This document shows, in pieces, positions 35,501-50,500 of a stretch of 64,000 bases of DNA. The DNA is taken from assembly GCA_030248195.1 (NCBI GenBank), contig JASAND010013211.1:1-64000 (forward strand), in the 5' to 3' direction. Under the pieces are notes generated by a model, which saw nothing but the letters and a program-made list of their open reading frames with translations, did not search any database and was not told the origin of the DNA. The translations under genes and the position numbers were made by a program. Position 1 is the first letter of the stretch, and each line of letters opens with the position of its first letter. Source of the DNA: Trissonchulus latispiculum (lineage: Eukaryota; Nematoda; Enoplea; Enoplida; Ironidae).

Positions 35501-38500
35501 GGTGCTTCCAGACAGTGATAAGTTGATAAGTTTGGTTTCGAACTGGAGAGGGGGGGGTTGGGGGGGGGGGTGATGTTTCCTTTTCTTTTATCCTAATTGA
35601 AAAGGGGGCACACGGTGTGATTATCATCCGAACATTTTCTTCTATTTTTACTCCTGAACTTTTTTCTTGTACGCACTATTATGGATGTAATGTTTTTGTC
35701 CATAGTGTGTTTTTCTTGTTGTTCTAGACAGTGGCTATGAATATCTACTGGAGGGCGTGATTGTCACATCGCAGGGACTGTCTACCATAGAAAATTGTGG
35801 CCTGGGGGCCAGATCCTCAGTTACTTCGTCATCGGCAGCGGACAGTCCTGCTGGCGGCACTCCCAACAGTAGTCTGGGGGACGCCAGTGGGCCTCTGCCT
35901 GGGGGTGGAGCGGGGGGCGGTCTCCAAACCCCTAGCTCTGGGTTGACCTCCGGTGCCGGGTCGTGGTCCGTCCCCTCCTCTGCAGAAGCCAAAGCGATGG
36001 AGGCCCGAAATTCGTCGATTATGGACGTGATTGAGTCGGTTATGGCGGATGTTCGCGGTGCGGATGAGGATATGAAGGGTGGGTTGGTTGGTGGGATTTT
36101 TTATGAGTTTTTTTGGGGGGGGGGGGTGGGGGGAGCGTAAGTGGTTTAAAATGGCCTAAAACTTCAGTAAAATTAGCAAGTTTCAGCGTATTTTAATGGC
36201 TATAACTAAGCTGAAAAGTGTTCAGGAATTCAGGTATAGCACCAGAATAGACAATTATTTACAGGAACAATTCTGACGATGCCTGACAAATGTTTTGAAA
36301 GTTTTGACCAAAAATTTTTAAAACTTGACAATTTCTGGACACCTGCGCGTGGAAGGAGCGGAAAAGACAGAGTGGGGGTCGGTTAGCTAGAAAACGTCCA
36401 CAGTTTTGTGGAGGAAAATTGTGAAAAACTTCACACGGTGACCTTTGGTGGAAATTGGAGCTGTGGTGGTTTTCCGATGTTTTCAGAATTTATCATAATT
36501 TATATTTCCGTTAGTTGTTAATTTTTTCAAATTTTTAATGACACGCATATAATATTTTCTATGAAGTTTTTTACACTACGTGCAGTTTCTGTGATAGTTT
36601 GTGACAGAAAGCTAAATTAAAAATCTTAGAAAATTCAGTCCTATTGACCAGTAAACATCTGATAGTCAAAAATTGATTTCATTTGCTTGATTTTGATTAT
36701 GAATTCCTAGGCACTGTTTCTGGCATCTAATTAATTAATCTAATTAATTCATTGTTTGTTCTAGAGGACCTCAAATCTCCATTTGATCTGGGCGGCCCTT
36801 CCTCCACTGGCGGTGGTCCATCAGGCGTCTTTGGGTCTGGTCCGCCCACAGCGCCCTCTAGCGGTCGACTAAGCGGAGCCGGAGGCCCAGCCCTGCAGCG
36901 CCTGATGTCCCAGGATTCCACGAGCAGTACCGCTGGCCTGGGGGAGGAATTTATTTGCCCCCACCCTAGCGGCTCCGGGTCGTTTTTGCCCACTCGGGGT
37001 GGGGGCCAGGGGCCTAAGCGGGGTCGACGTATTGCCCGCCTGGGGATTGGAGGTATTACCACTCGGCCCTTTCGGTCCAAGTGTAGCACTATGTCGGCTG
37101 CTAACCCGCCTGCTTCCAGCAAGCCGTATGATATTTTCGGAGGTATTTATGTCGGATTATTTTTTTACTCTGAATATTGATTAAAAGCTATTTGTTGTTT
37201 TAGGTTTTAGTTTTTCTTACGTACATCGTGGTCACTTCTTCTATATCTTTGGACGAATTTATGGCTAGTTAGTGTTTGATACTGGATTAAATTTTATACG
37301 ATTTTTTGTCAGAGTCAGTGTAGGTATGTATCATGTTTTGGTCAACATTTTGTTTTTACATTAAATACAGTTTCACATTTTCAGCGAATTTTCATTTGAG
37401 TAAGCTTAGGTACTTAGTTCGACTTTGTACTGGTTTAGTTTTGGTAGCAGCGGATTCTTTTCTGTAATACATAGTGGCCTTTGTGGGCAATGTGGTCTTG
37501 TTGCGGTTTAATATTTATTTTCTATGTTTTTTGGTATTTTAATTTTTTTATTTTATATTTTTTATAGGTGGAGCTGAGCCCACCGAACAGCGCCTGTCCG
37601 TGGACGGTGGGCCTCCCACGGAGCTGGGTGAGGAGCCCCCACCCTTTTCCACCGTCGGGCCCCCCGGGTCTGGGGCGCCGCCTGGCAGTGATAAGCCTAT
37701 CATACGGCGCCGGCGTGGTAAAAAGCGGCCCGAAATTGAGGAACTATATCCAATACCTATTCAGGTATGTATTTGTTTGCATCTTTCTGGGGGGGCAGAT
37801 TTATAAAGCAGAAGTTTTGAATATTTTGAATGGGCTTGAAAGGGGGTGGGGGCTTCGGAAAGAAAATTTTTGAAAATGGAAAATCAGCTGAATTTTTTTC
37901 GTGACCTCCCCAAAAGCAGAAGTGGAGGAGGGTCAGTTGAGTGTAGAAAGGTGATACTATCTTTATTTCAGAAAAGTTTTTCGTCTAAATTTTAATTTAT
38001 GTTTTCCGTGTTTTGTGTTGTGTTTCTAGTCTGGATCTGATTTTAGTATACAGAGGTCTTTTTATTAGTTTTTCTAATTCTAATACTACTTCTTTTCTAT
38101 TTTTTGTTGTTGTTGATGCTTCCGGCCACCTGAATACGGATTCCATCTGCCGGGACACCTCCAGGCCGGAGGCGGCCGCATTCTCTGAGAAAGGCAAGGA
38201 CTTCCTGAGGCTTTTTCCAGAGGACCACAAGGCTTGGGTTTAGGACCCAAGTGGGATAGGCTTGTGCGGTCTAATTGTGGGCAATAATGGGGAGAATCTC
38301 GGGCCCCCTAATCCTTTCGCAGGTAACAGTTTAGGATTGTGGGGGAAGCCCCCGACACGAAGTTGGGACAGGAAGGATTGACCTGTCAACCCTGGATAGT
38401 CCAGTTTCCTTCGGGTCCGGGTTATGGGGGGGGGGGAATCGAAGCAGGTCTAGTCCCGAGGATAAACGGGATTGCCAGGTGCTACTGAAATGTCTCGAAA

Positions 38501-41500
38501 TTAGATGTTTTTCTAATTTTCTTCAGGTCAATTTCCGACATTCAAATGGTTTAAACACAATGTAAACATGTAAACATGTATGATGTAAACAAAATGCCGT
38601 AACAACAAATTACTTTGAAATAATTAATTACTAGAAAAATTACTAGAAATTTTAATTTTAATTCTTTGTAGCAGAATCGACTTCCCCCGCCTTTGCAATC
38701 CTGGGTTATTCCGGTGTACTGTGTGGGTGTGTTTTTTATAAAAAATATATGTACGTACGTGCGTATGACGAATTTTTCCAGGAATGCTTTTTCGGTTTCA
38801 TGCTTCCGGAAGGCACGCCGGATTCGCCCCAGCTGGAGGAAACGGAAACCGGAACCGGTGCGAATTCCGGGATTGGCCGGAAATGTGCGGACAGTTCGGT
38901 GCTGCAGGCTCCGCACGAATTTCATCGACAAACAACTCAGACTAGTGTAAGTGTAATAAGGAAAAAACTATTGCGAAATGACGAAATTTCGCGCAAATGG
39001 TGTCGTGCAAATGTGACGAGAAAAAGCTGGTGGAATTCAGAATTATTCGTGAATGCATTATGTACGTCCGCATTCTTACGAAACTTCTAATATTGCCAGT
39101 AGCGTGAAGTATGTTTGTTTTTGCATTATGTCCGTACTTTTGAGGATTACATCGTTTTGGAAAATTTGTTTTTCCCGTTTTCGTTTCCTTTCTCTGTTAT
39201 TTCGTTTTTCGTTTTCTCAGGAAGGTGAGGTGTTGGACGATTTTGACTGCCTGGAGGGAGTGGATATTCCCCTGGAAATGTCCGTCAGTTTGGACGATTT
39301 TCGCCAGTGGGAAGATGGAGGTTGGTCGGCCGTCGGTTTTTTTATTCTTAGGGCTCAAATAAATAGAAAAGATAAAATAAAGTTGTGGTTTGTGTGGGAG
39401 GGGGGTGTTTCCGAAAAGGGGGGGGGCAAATCGAAAGGATTTAGTAATTTTTGAGCTAAGGTAAAGCTAAGCTGCATTTTGATCACAATTATGGGAAATG
39501 TCGCCATTTTTCTCCCATGAAAGTAGGCCTACCATTATGTCCACGAATAGGTACAAGAAAAATTCTGAATCGTTTTGAATATTGAATGTTTTAAATTTAA
39601 TTTTTTGGATGCTGTTCTGGTTCCCCACCTATGGGGGGGAAGCTTGACCATAAGTGGGGGCCCACTGCTCCACTTGACCTCAAAAATCCTCTAAGGCCAG
39701 AACCACTTTGTACAAACTTGTAATTTTGTCTAGATTTCCACTTTCAAATTTATTATCCTACTGAATCATCATGTATTCACGCAAACCTACAGGTAAAATA
39801 TACTGGAGATAGCTTGTATCAAGAAAATTAAGTAAACGCGGGCTAGCAGACGGATCCCCGAAGGATTTTAGGCATTAATCATAAAGAAATGATGAAAAAC
39901 ATCTACCTTTAGCAGCCGGAAAAAGCCTCAGCCTGGAACAGGAGAGACCGCCAATGGGCCCTCAATTATTTAGTTTTTTCTAGTTTTACATAGTTTTTTG
40001 CATCATTAACTGGGCTTTTTCTAGGCGAAAAAAGTGGGGGTGGGGAGAGTGGCCCCCCACTAGTGGCGGGGGGAACCCAAAAGTGGGGGATCTAAAGTGG
40101 TCTGAAATCGCTAAAAATGCAGTAAAACTAGCCTGTTTTCTACATACTGCTATAACTATGCTTAAAAGTGCTCAAAAATTGAGTTTGAGTACTAAAATAG
40201 ACGATTTTTGACCAAAAATCATTAAAATGTGGCATTTTCTGGGCACCTTATAGTGAGTGGGGGGAAGCCCAAAAAAGTGGGGGTGGGGCCGAGTGGGGGG
40301 GGGAGGGGTCAAGTGGGAGGGAACCCAAAAAGTGGGTGGGGGCCTCCCCAGTAAAAAAAGCCCAGATTAATTTGGTTGGTTGAAATAAACCACACCTGTT
40401 TGTTTTAGTGCAACCGATGGGCTCGGCCGGCGGGACAAAGACCAAGTCGACCAGCTCTGTGGATGAACAGCTGAGCCTGCTGATGGGTGGCGGGGGAAGC
40501 GGGCCGGGGGAGCCAGGTGGCTCCTCACCCCCACCTGCGGGTGGTGCCGCCGCTCCACCCCCCGGGGGCGCCAGTGGGGCCGGGGGTCCCCGCGGTTTCA
40601 GTACCAGCACCCCCCTGCCGCCGGGTGACCATAAGCCGCCCCCACCTCAGCAGCAGCAGCATTCTTCTGGGGCACCTCCAGGCCATCCCCAGGGCCCTGG
40701 CATGGTTCCACCCTCCTCCTTTGGTCTCTCACCCCATCCCGCCAGTAATGTGTCCACACCTACGGGAATGCTGTCACCCGTCGGTGGACTTGGGGGTCGG
40801 GGTCCACCAACCCCCTCCAGGTATGTATGGGTGGCTGCGGAGGGGGGGGGGCAGGGGGCGTTGGCGTATCCAGGATCATGGAAGAAAAGAAAAATTTTTA
40901 AAAATTTATATTTTCGCTGTGAAATTCTGTCTTAAAATTAGTTTTTGCCGCAGCGAAAAGCACAAATAGCTTTGACATTATTTGAACTGAAATGTTGATG
41001 GCCAACTCAAAAGGAGGTGGGGGCTTTCAAATCCCCAACATCCTTCCCCTGGATACGCCCATAGCGGGGGGGCAGAAATTTTGTTTCAGCTGATGAAAAT
41101 TGTGCTTTAAATTAAATTTTCATTTTTTTCGAGGCCGAAGGAGGCTTTTGGTGCTTGAGTTTAGGTGACAAAGATTACCTACTGTTTTTCAGCTAGGCAA
41201 GATAATAACATGAGCTGCTAACGTTAAGCGGTTTTAACTCTGTTCACGAAAAGGCGTGGGTTAATGCAAACTTGTGCTTAGAATATTTCTTTGAATAGCC
41301 CTTTCTCTGTCTCTGTTTTTGTATTTTGTAATATTGTCTTTGGTATTGTAGTTTTAATTTTAGTTATATTCTAATTTCAATTTAAATTAAATTAGCAATG
41401 ATTTTTCAACTTTTTTTTAATTTTTTAGCCTTCCACCAGAACCACCAGACACGGCCTCTGTGGAGGTTTGGACCGACTATCTCCTGAAGTGTGGCGGCGA

Positions 41501-44500
41501 TGCTTTGGGCGGCGCTGGGGCTGGCATTTCGCCGCTGCTCTACGCTGAGGCTCGATATCCCCAGCTGAAGCTGCAGGTGCCCGGCTGGCCGGACCGGGCC
41601 CGGGCCGTTGCCCAGATCTGGGCTGCCGTGCCCGAACCCCTTCGATTGCCGTACAGGCAGAAGGCCCGGGAAAATCGAATGCTCTTTCAGCAGCAGCAGC
41701 AACAGCAACAACGACAGGCTGTTGGTCCTCCTACAACTGTAAAGGTATAATAGAGAGGTTTTTAGGGTGGCTTTGTTATTGCCTTGGTCTTGCGACTGCA
41801 AGGAGCATTTTTCCTACTTCTAATTAAGAGAGAAGTTTACCGGGTTTAGCTCATTTTCTTGATCAAACTATGAGAGAGTGTTTGTGGCAGGGACACAGCA
41901 AAGGGAATTTGTTTAAGTGAAAAATTTCGCTTGCGGTTCCTTCGTGCGGATTTTGTTTTATTTTTAAATGTTACACGTTAAATTTAAATTTTTGCTTCGC
42001 AATGTTACATATTGTGTGAGTATTATATTATACATTAGAAAAAATAAGCTGCAGATTATAACGATGGATACGCGCCGTAAAACTTTCATGTATCGTGTTG
42101 AGGCCAGTTGAATAGATTTCGCAATTTTATCTTTCAAACTATTGCAAATTATTGTCCATTTTTTATTGTACGTACTCGTCATCTTCAGTTTTCTTTTCTG
42201 TGGTCGTACCCATAGCTTAATAAAATTACTTTATTTTCAGTAGTAATTATTTCAGGTTGGAATTTATACATTTGTTTTTTAATATTTTTTAGCCTGGCAC
42301 AGGATTGATGATGAGTGGGGCGCCCATGATGTCACCAACTGGAGGTAGAAAAATAAGAATTTTAGGTTTTTTGCTGAAATAAAAATCCTAATCCCCCACT
42401 GCTTATTTGTCAATTTTCATGTATATGTACGTATAAGTTGCAAGCGGTGACAAACGTATACATAGTCCGTTAGTTAGTATTATTGCGTACCTTTTGTTTA
42501 GGCATGATCATGACTAATCATTTAAAGATTAATATTTAATATAATTTGTTGTAGTCCTGAATTATTAATTCTGTTAATTTTCCACGTTCCATATAAACTG
42601 GAATTCCCAACATTCCAATTAATTTCTCTTTTCCCGATTTTTCTGGCAGTCTCTTGATTGATTTTTTAATTTTTTTGTGGTGGTTGCGTTATAGATCCAT
42701 CCACCCCGGTGGGGCAGAGCGGCTACCTGAAGCATCCGCACCCAGGGCACCCTGGGCCTATGACCCACGGCGGGCCCGGCTATGGGGCGCCCCCACCCCC
42801 AGGCCCCCCACCCTACGGAGGGCGTAGCTCATCAATGCCAGGCGGGGAACCGTTGGACCCCACCTATGGGAGCCAATACCCGGAGCGAGATCCCTACCTG
42901 ATGCCGGGACCGGGGCCTGGGGGCGGACCCCCACATCATCCCCATCCTGGGATGGGGAGCGGTGGGCCGCCCCTTCCACCCTATATGGGTGGTGGGGGTG
43001 GTGGTGGTGGTGCCGGCGGTCCCCAACCCCCTGGACCACCTCCCGGTATGCTGCATCCGGGAATGCGCGGAATGGAGTATGCTAGCGGACCGCCTGGGGA
43101 GCAACAGCGTGGAGGAGGATTGACCTCACCCGCTGGTCAGCAGATGTATGTGGGTGCCCCGCCCGGTGCCCCGGGCCCGGTGGGCGGTCGTAGTATGGAC
43201 TATGAGAATTGGCTGTTCTGCCGGCAGCATGATCTGCAGCGGAGTCAGAAATCCATGGAGGATAGCCTGAACCAGTTTAAGCGGTCCAAAAAATCCCTGA
43301 TGGCTAAACAGCGCCAGTTGAAAAAGAATAATATGGTGCTGGCTGAGCCTGATCAGGTAATTATTTAAAACTACGTAATTAATTTAATTAATCACCTATA
43401 AATAGAAAGTCTTTTTGAGGGGGGGGGAGTCATGCTGACTTCTTGAGTGCATTATGACTATTGTTAACAGACTGTGTATGTTTTATTTTGAGAAACTGGG
43501 CTTATTCTAGGGATTTCTCCTTGGGGGAGGGGAGTTTCTTGGGGGCCGACGTAAGTCTGAGGGGCAATTAATTGGGGGGGGGGGTCTAAAACTATGCCAA
43601 AATAGCTCTAGTTTTCTAGTATACACTGTAAAATCTAATTTTGATTTAATTTAACGGTCAAAAAGGCAAAACTTGTGTACAAGAACTTCTGGCGAAACCT
43701 AAAACTTGTTTTTCCTTTTATTTTTCTTTTTTTCTATTTTAGGCTCATCTATCTCGCCTATCTCAGGAAATCAGTGGTCTGCAGAAGTCCATTGAAAATG
43801 TGAAAAAACAGAGCAAACAGCACTCAGAACACGTCCATGACTATCAGCTGAAGCACAACCTGGTCCCGGACTCTACTGGGGGTCCCAGCGGGGGTGGAGG
43901 GGCGGTGCCACCCCCACCCCACACCTCACCTAAGGGTGGAGCGGGGGCGGGTCCAGCCCCAGGCCCCCTACCACCCTATATCCCCCTTTCGCCCTCCAAT
44001 ACGACGGTCACCGACCCCTTCTCATCCTCAGGCCCCATGGAGCTGAAACGAGAACTGCCGCCTTCCTATGGTAGTCTTCAGCAGCAAGGTAGAAGAGCAT
44101 TGTGCAATAGACAATAAACTGTAAATCTAACAACGTGCAAATTACGGCTTTTGTGGAGTTCTTTGATTTTCGTTAAATAAAATTTTAAAATTTATGCAGT
44201 TGATCATGTTTTCTAGTTTGATCATTATGCCCATTTGTTGTAGAAACTGAATGACTGTCTGTGATCGGTCCTTTAATTTTGTTGCAAGACTTGACGTGGA
44301 ACCTTAGTTCTTAGAATTGATTTATTCTGCCCTGCCCCTTTACAAATTTTATTTTCCTGACTTTTTGTTTCCATTTTGTATTTTGTTCTAGGTCCCAGCT
44401 CTGCCCTAAGCCCAATGGGAATGTTTGCTCCTCTGGGCGGCGGGGGCACCGCCTCCGGGCACCCTGGGGGTCCCCCGCCCTACTTTGAGGAAATGCAGCA

Positions 44501-47500
44501 CCACCATCATCAGCACCATCCCTATACCGGCGCACCGGGACAGCAACAACAGCAGCAGCAGCTTAGTAGCCTCGGGGAACCACCCGAAAAAATACCCAAA
44601 AAACGTGTTCGAAAAAAACGAAAAAAGGACGAAGAACCATCGGCCCCTCTCCTGGATTTTCCTACCCACCCCCATCCCCTACAGGCCCCCTTCCATCCAC
44701 CTATGGGTGGAATGGAGCTGGCTGACCCTGGCGGTTTTCCTCAGAACCCTGCTGGGCCCTATGCCCCCAAATTTCCTTCGGGGCATTCTGTCGGTTCTGC
44801 CGTCTACCCAGCGGGCTCGCAGTCGATGGAGTTCGTGCAGGTAGGCAAAGTGAAGTGCTCCAGAGGTACAACCTCTACAGTAAAATTTGTAAAATGTAAA
44901 GAAAATGAGCAACGTCCGCTTGCAGTATTTGCTTGTGTAGTATATTGTATTTAGGGAATGAGATTTAGCTTAGCCTAGCCTATCAGTTGATGTGTACATA
45001 CGTAAGCTGACGCAAGGCTGCTAAGATTAACTCATTTGACACAAAGCTTGGTAGTATTACTTTACTATTAACAGTGTCGTTTTGGATCTATGATTGTGTA
45101 TCTGTGTTTTTTTTTCGTCGAAACTTTTTGCGAACTTTTACGCAGTCCTCCAAAATTTTTTGCGGAACTTCGCAAAAAATTGCGAAATTCATATTTTTTA
45201 GTTTTGCAATGATAACTAATGAATTTTATTGATTATGTTGTATTTGAACGCATTTTTAACATTTAACGAATAGTAGAACCAAGCTTTTACAACTATTTTT
45301 CCTAAGTCGAAGCATGTGTATGTATATATATACGACGTATGTTTTTGACAAGAATATAAAGTTACAGGTGAAAATGCGGGGGGTTCTGGGGCCCCAGAAG
45401 CTGAGAAAAGTTTGTAAAACTGTAAAAAATCCTGAATAGAAACAGTCGAAATTTTGATTTCGGCAGCCAGAAAAACCAAAGCTGCCACAGGGAAAAATTA
45501 GTATAAAATTTGGTTTGGGAACATTTATATATATATACAACATTTTAAAATTAAAAGCAGATTGAAAGATCTCCGAAAAATAGTAAAAATAGAAAGAACA
45601 GAGCAATCATAATGAAGCACAACGCCAAGATAAAAAGCACAAATTTTAAAAGGTTGGGGGTGACAGCCTCCAGCAAAAGCTAGATGTTTCCGGAAAATTC
45701 AAGCTTGAAAATCTATTTTTTCGAGCGATTTAGCAAAGATTTTGGGTTATTCTTGTGCACTTTGGTGTCTAAACAGGTTATGTACGTATATATGTAAGTA
45801 CGTATATCCACGACTTTGTTCAACAAATGCATACTTCAGAGTGGTTACGATGTGTACTTCTTCAGGTATTTTAGAAAATTAGTTTATGCGAAAAGAATGT
45901 TATTGGATAAGCTTTCACTACAAAGTATTCTACATATCTCGGACAAGATTTCTATCATAAGACTGAAAGGTGTCTACAATATAAAAATACGCGCCGAAGG
46001 CGCGAAAATTTTTTTGAAATTTTCTGCAAAAAGTACCGGAAACACCTGGATTTATTATCAGAAATAGCTGAAAATTTCTACTCGAGGCTAAAATTTTTTG
46101 CGGAACTTTACGCAGAGCTCCGAAAAAAGTTGCGGAATTTTCAAAAAAAGTGCGGAATTTCGCAGTTTTTTTCGCAAAAAAAACACAGTTGTGTATGGGA
46201 AATAAGGTTAACTGAGCTTTTAGGAATGAGCATTGTCAGGGAAGCCAGACTGTCCATTTTTTGTTTACTCACATTTATCTTCACTGTGTTTTGTTGATTA
46301 CTTATTTGACTTATTTCATGTAACCTAACTACAACGTAATTCCTATAGGCATGTTCTTGTGTGTATGTTTTTTTGCACACATTGACTCCTAGAAAACACC
46401 TATCTACGAATCTTTCTCTATCTTTTTCAGGTAAAGGAAGAATTTCCGCCGCCAGCCGGACTGCGGCCACCTGCCCCCATTGTCCCACCGCCCCTGGGGG
46501 CCTCTAGTCATAGCCAGCAGCTGGCCCTGGCTGATATGGCTGTGATTGAGGTCCTCCAGTTTTTGATTGACAGGGTTGCCCTGGCTACTGATGAGAGGGA
46601 CCGTCCGACTCAGGTGGCTGATCTATCTTCCGCCGCACCTGCTGCCGCCTGGGGGCCCGTCTCCTCATCTACTCCTGCTGGTGTAAATATTCAAAGCTTA
46701 TATCTCAGGCATGTAATGAGTGTGGCTGGTGCCGGCCGGACCCCCGGCGCGACGGCTGGCCCCGCTTCTCAGCCGCTAGGAGGCTCGGGCGGGCCTACGG
46801 CCCTCTTTGGACAGCAACCTGGAGGTTTTCCTGTAAGTTATGACCTCGGATGTACGAAATATACATGAGATATGATATATGTATAGATATCTCATAGAGA
46901 TATGAGCTATGTTTGTATTGTTTTTTGAGTGGTGTTCTTTGGACGAGGACATTGGGGGATCCGGGATTTGGTTACTACGGTGACGATAAACGTTGTCACC
47001 GGGGGGTCTGGGGACGGAGCCCCCAGAAGTCGAAGAAATTTTTCGTTTTTACAATAAAATCGGTCTTCGGATCTTTAATTCTTTTCATACTGAAGAACTG
47101 AGAAAAGTTTTTAAAATAATACAGATTTTTCAGCAAAAATATATACTGTAGTAAATTTCTCCGAAAAATCGGATGCATTTCAAGCTTTTTCTTCATAAAT
47201 GCAATAAATATGCGGTTAAATATAAATAAAAAAATCAGGTCATTTTTGGGTTTTCTGCCCTTTTCCCTATTTTTCTCTTTAATTTTTTCTACCTTCGAAT
47301 CCCATCCGCCCCTGGACTAGGACAATAATGCCGTTTCCCACTGGCGGTGTGTGTTGGTTATTGATACATACGTAGTAGGATGTATGTATGCTTGCTTTAC
47401 GCTTAAAATGTTATCTTTTTTAATTTTAACGCTTCACATTGAGGCTCCAGCATTTGGGGGGAAAGATCATCTTTCTGCCAACTTTCGATGCACGCTCGGT

Positions 47501-50500
47501 TTTTTGTGTAATTTTCTATTTTAGGCATCATCGCCTGCCGTTACCATGACCTCAGCATCAACTGTTGAACTACAGCCACAGCAGCACCCGGGGATTACAG
47601 GGAATCCCTCTTTAACCCACGGTGGCGCCTATCTGAATAGTGGGGGTGGTCCCCCACCCCCAGGCAGTTTCTCTGCCGGGGGTCAGCCGGGCAGTGGACC
47701 CCTGCTGACCCCTGACCCTGCCTCCACCTCCACCCCTAGCGCTGGCAAGGAAAAGAAATCTGGTGGGCCTGCCTCCGTAACTCAGAGCCCGAAAAAGCGC
47801 CAACGAAAATCTCAGAAAGGCTCCAAGGGGGCGGGGTCAGGTGCTGGGGGCGGGGGTCGAGATGACTACCAGCTGTTTGTGGATCAGCTGATGGGTCAGC
47901 TAGCTGGCGCTCCCCGGCTGCCTATGATCGATCCGCCCCCCACTCCCGATTTTATGGTCTGCCCGGCCCTAGGCACCAGCAGCCTGATTGGGACGCCTGG
48001 TACGTTAAGTGATTAATTGATTGATTGTATGTCATGGAGCTTTAAACGGTTATCTTTTGGTGCCTAAGAATTTTGAACAGATTTAGGTTTCTGACAGTGT
48101 TTGTGCTTGGCTGAGTGGCTCAAATCGGTGGAGCTTCAGTCTACTGAACGGAAGGCTGTGGTTTCGATTCCCGCTACACGCTCGAATTTTTCGTGTCGGA
48201 GGTGCTGTAGTGACACGTTATCTTAGTTTCGTTCGTTCTTTCATCTGGCAGTAAAAACTCCTAAAAGTATACATATTTATAGTGAAAGTCACAAAGGCAA
48301 AGTCCTACAGTCAGAAACAGGAGAGAGATAGAGAGGGCCCACGAAAAGCAGAATTGCCAAAGAATTGAGAAAAGAAAGCCAGTTGTCTTACTCGAACGAA
48401 TGGAAAATCAGAAGCTCTCTGCTCCCCTTTAATAATTTTATTATTGTGGAACTTTTTTGTTATTTTTTATTTTTGTGGTTTTCGTTATCGTTTTCAGACA
48501 AATCCTTTCTCCTTATCAGGGGCCTGGGCCAGGGCCGCCTAGTCTTTACCACCGATTTCTATCTGGAGGAATTTGGTCGGCCGGCGGCGACTGCTGTCAA
48601 GTTGGCGCCCCCTGCCGGCGAAAAGGTGCAACAGATGAAGATAGATCATGCTGTTGCTGGGGGCGCCAAATTGTCTGGTCAGCCAACGGTCGGCTTGGCA
48701 GGCCACCAGCTGCAGCACTCAGGGGACGGAGCATCTGTGGGCATGCCAGGTGCTATTACTCGTCAGGGTGTGTTTTTGGAGGGCGGGGGGGGGGTGTTGG
48801 GGTGGGGGGGTCGAATTCTTTTCGGCCGGCAAAGTTGCAAAAGTTTGTGGCTAGCTTTAGTGTACATTTTTGACCATTTTTAAAAAGTCTTATTGTGCTC
48901 CCTCTTGTCAGTGTTGTTTTTTAAAGTCCAGGTTATCACTGGAGAATTGTTTTTTTCATTCTGGGCATGTTTTCGGAGGATAGCTGCAAAATGTTGAATG
49001 ATGCTATAGGAGGGTGGTCTCTGAAAATAAACAGTTTCAAAAACTGCTGTTCCTTCTTTCCTGTTAAAGTCCAGGCTAAAATTCAGTAACCAGATTGATG
49101 AATTTGGACTATAATTCCAATTAAATTATATATTGGTGGAGGAAGTTTTTGGAAATTTTAATTGGTTCTCAAATCGACATGCTTTTTTATGTACGTACAC
49201 TTTGATCTAAGACTCTATGGTTTGTAGTGTCCTTTCCTAAAACAATTTCCGTAAACAGTGTGAGAAGGAGTGAATGCCGGAAAAATTGCCGAAATCTGGG
49301 TCTCGGGAAAATGTAGTAGAAGGCCGGGCGCACAGAAGTACTACCTAACTGATCGACCTAATTATATTACTAATTGATAATTAGTATTCTGTAATAATTG
49401 TTAGAATCATTCTACCATTCTAACTTATGACGATTTGTGCCTTTAGACCCCGCCTGTCCAGATGTTTCTATGAAGGCAAATGATGCCGTGAATATGACGA
49501 ACTCCTTCAGGTTTGTTATTTAAATTTTGATTTTTGAAATTGAAATTTGAAATTAATTGATTGTTTTTAATTAATTAATAATGTTGATTTTCTTCTTAGT
49601 ACACTTTGTCTTAATTTACTGTTTAGTGGAAGTGATAATGTGATGGATTTACGTACTTAGCAAACACTAGACAATCATTGATGAATGATGGTTTTCTTTG
49701 GGAAATGAGAGAGCTCTATATATATTTATTTTTTGTTTCAATTTTTCTCTTGATTTCAAGTGACTTTGTTATGCATCACGATAGCATTTTAAATTTTTTT
49801 GGACCCAAACCCTCTTTTTGGTGCTAAAGCCAGGAGCAGTTAAAGAGGAGAGGGGCGGCCGCGCCCCCCCCCCCCGTGGCCATTCAAAGGTAGGAAAAAT
49901 TAAAAAGGAGAAAAATTAGAAAAAGGCCAAAAACTGCATGATCATTTATTGTTTAATTATTTTCCTTCAGTTCTACTGTTGTGTAATTTCTTTCCTGTTT
50001 CCATTTCATTTTCTGTTTTTCTTTTCCTTTCAGGGACGGCACCGACTCCCCACCCCTGCTGGTCTATTCCAGCAGCCCTGAGCCCGACGATGAACCTCAC
50101 AACCTGTTTGGCTACTACTATCCGGCCCTCAGGCCTGCCCACCCCCCGGAGGGCCGCCTGTCCCCCAACTTTCGCCTGGTCAGCTCTGTTCCATTTCGAC
50201 AGATTCCTCAGGATCTTCAGCTTTCGGTGAGGGAGTGATGATGATGATGATGATGATAAACTTTTTGCTTTCTTTTTGTGTTTATTGCCTACGAGCAGAG
50301 AACAGCACACGAACTTCTTATTCTGGGGGGGGCTAAGATGGATTTCTATGTGAATTGAAAAAGCTATTGGTTACGTTCAAGAGTTCGTGCATATCAGATA
50401 AGAGTGTGACAGCAGGCAGGCTCTCTGTTATCAGCTCAGGGTACATGCTTTGAGGCTATCGTACGATTGACGTTTCACCTTCACAAACGTTTGCCTAGTG

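Noticed and set aside
35735..48000. Long antisense ORFs over exons 9-21
   Set aside because: Shadows of GC-rich coding exons; the plus strand has the splice-consistent frame and conserved motifs.
48103..48185. Functional tRNA gene
   Set aside because: A and B boxes are present, but the acceptor and anticodon stems pair poorly and a SINE-like body follows.
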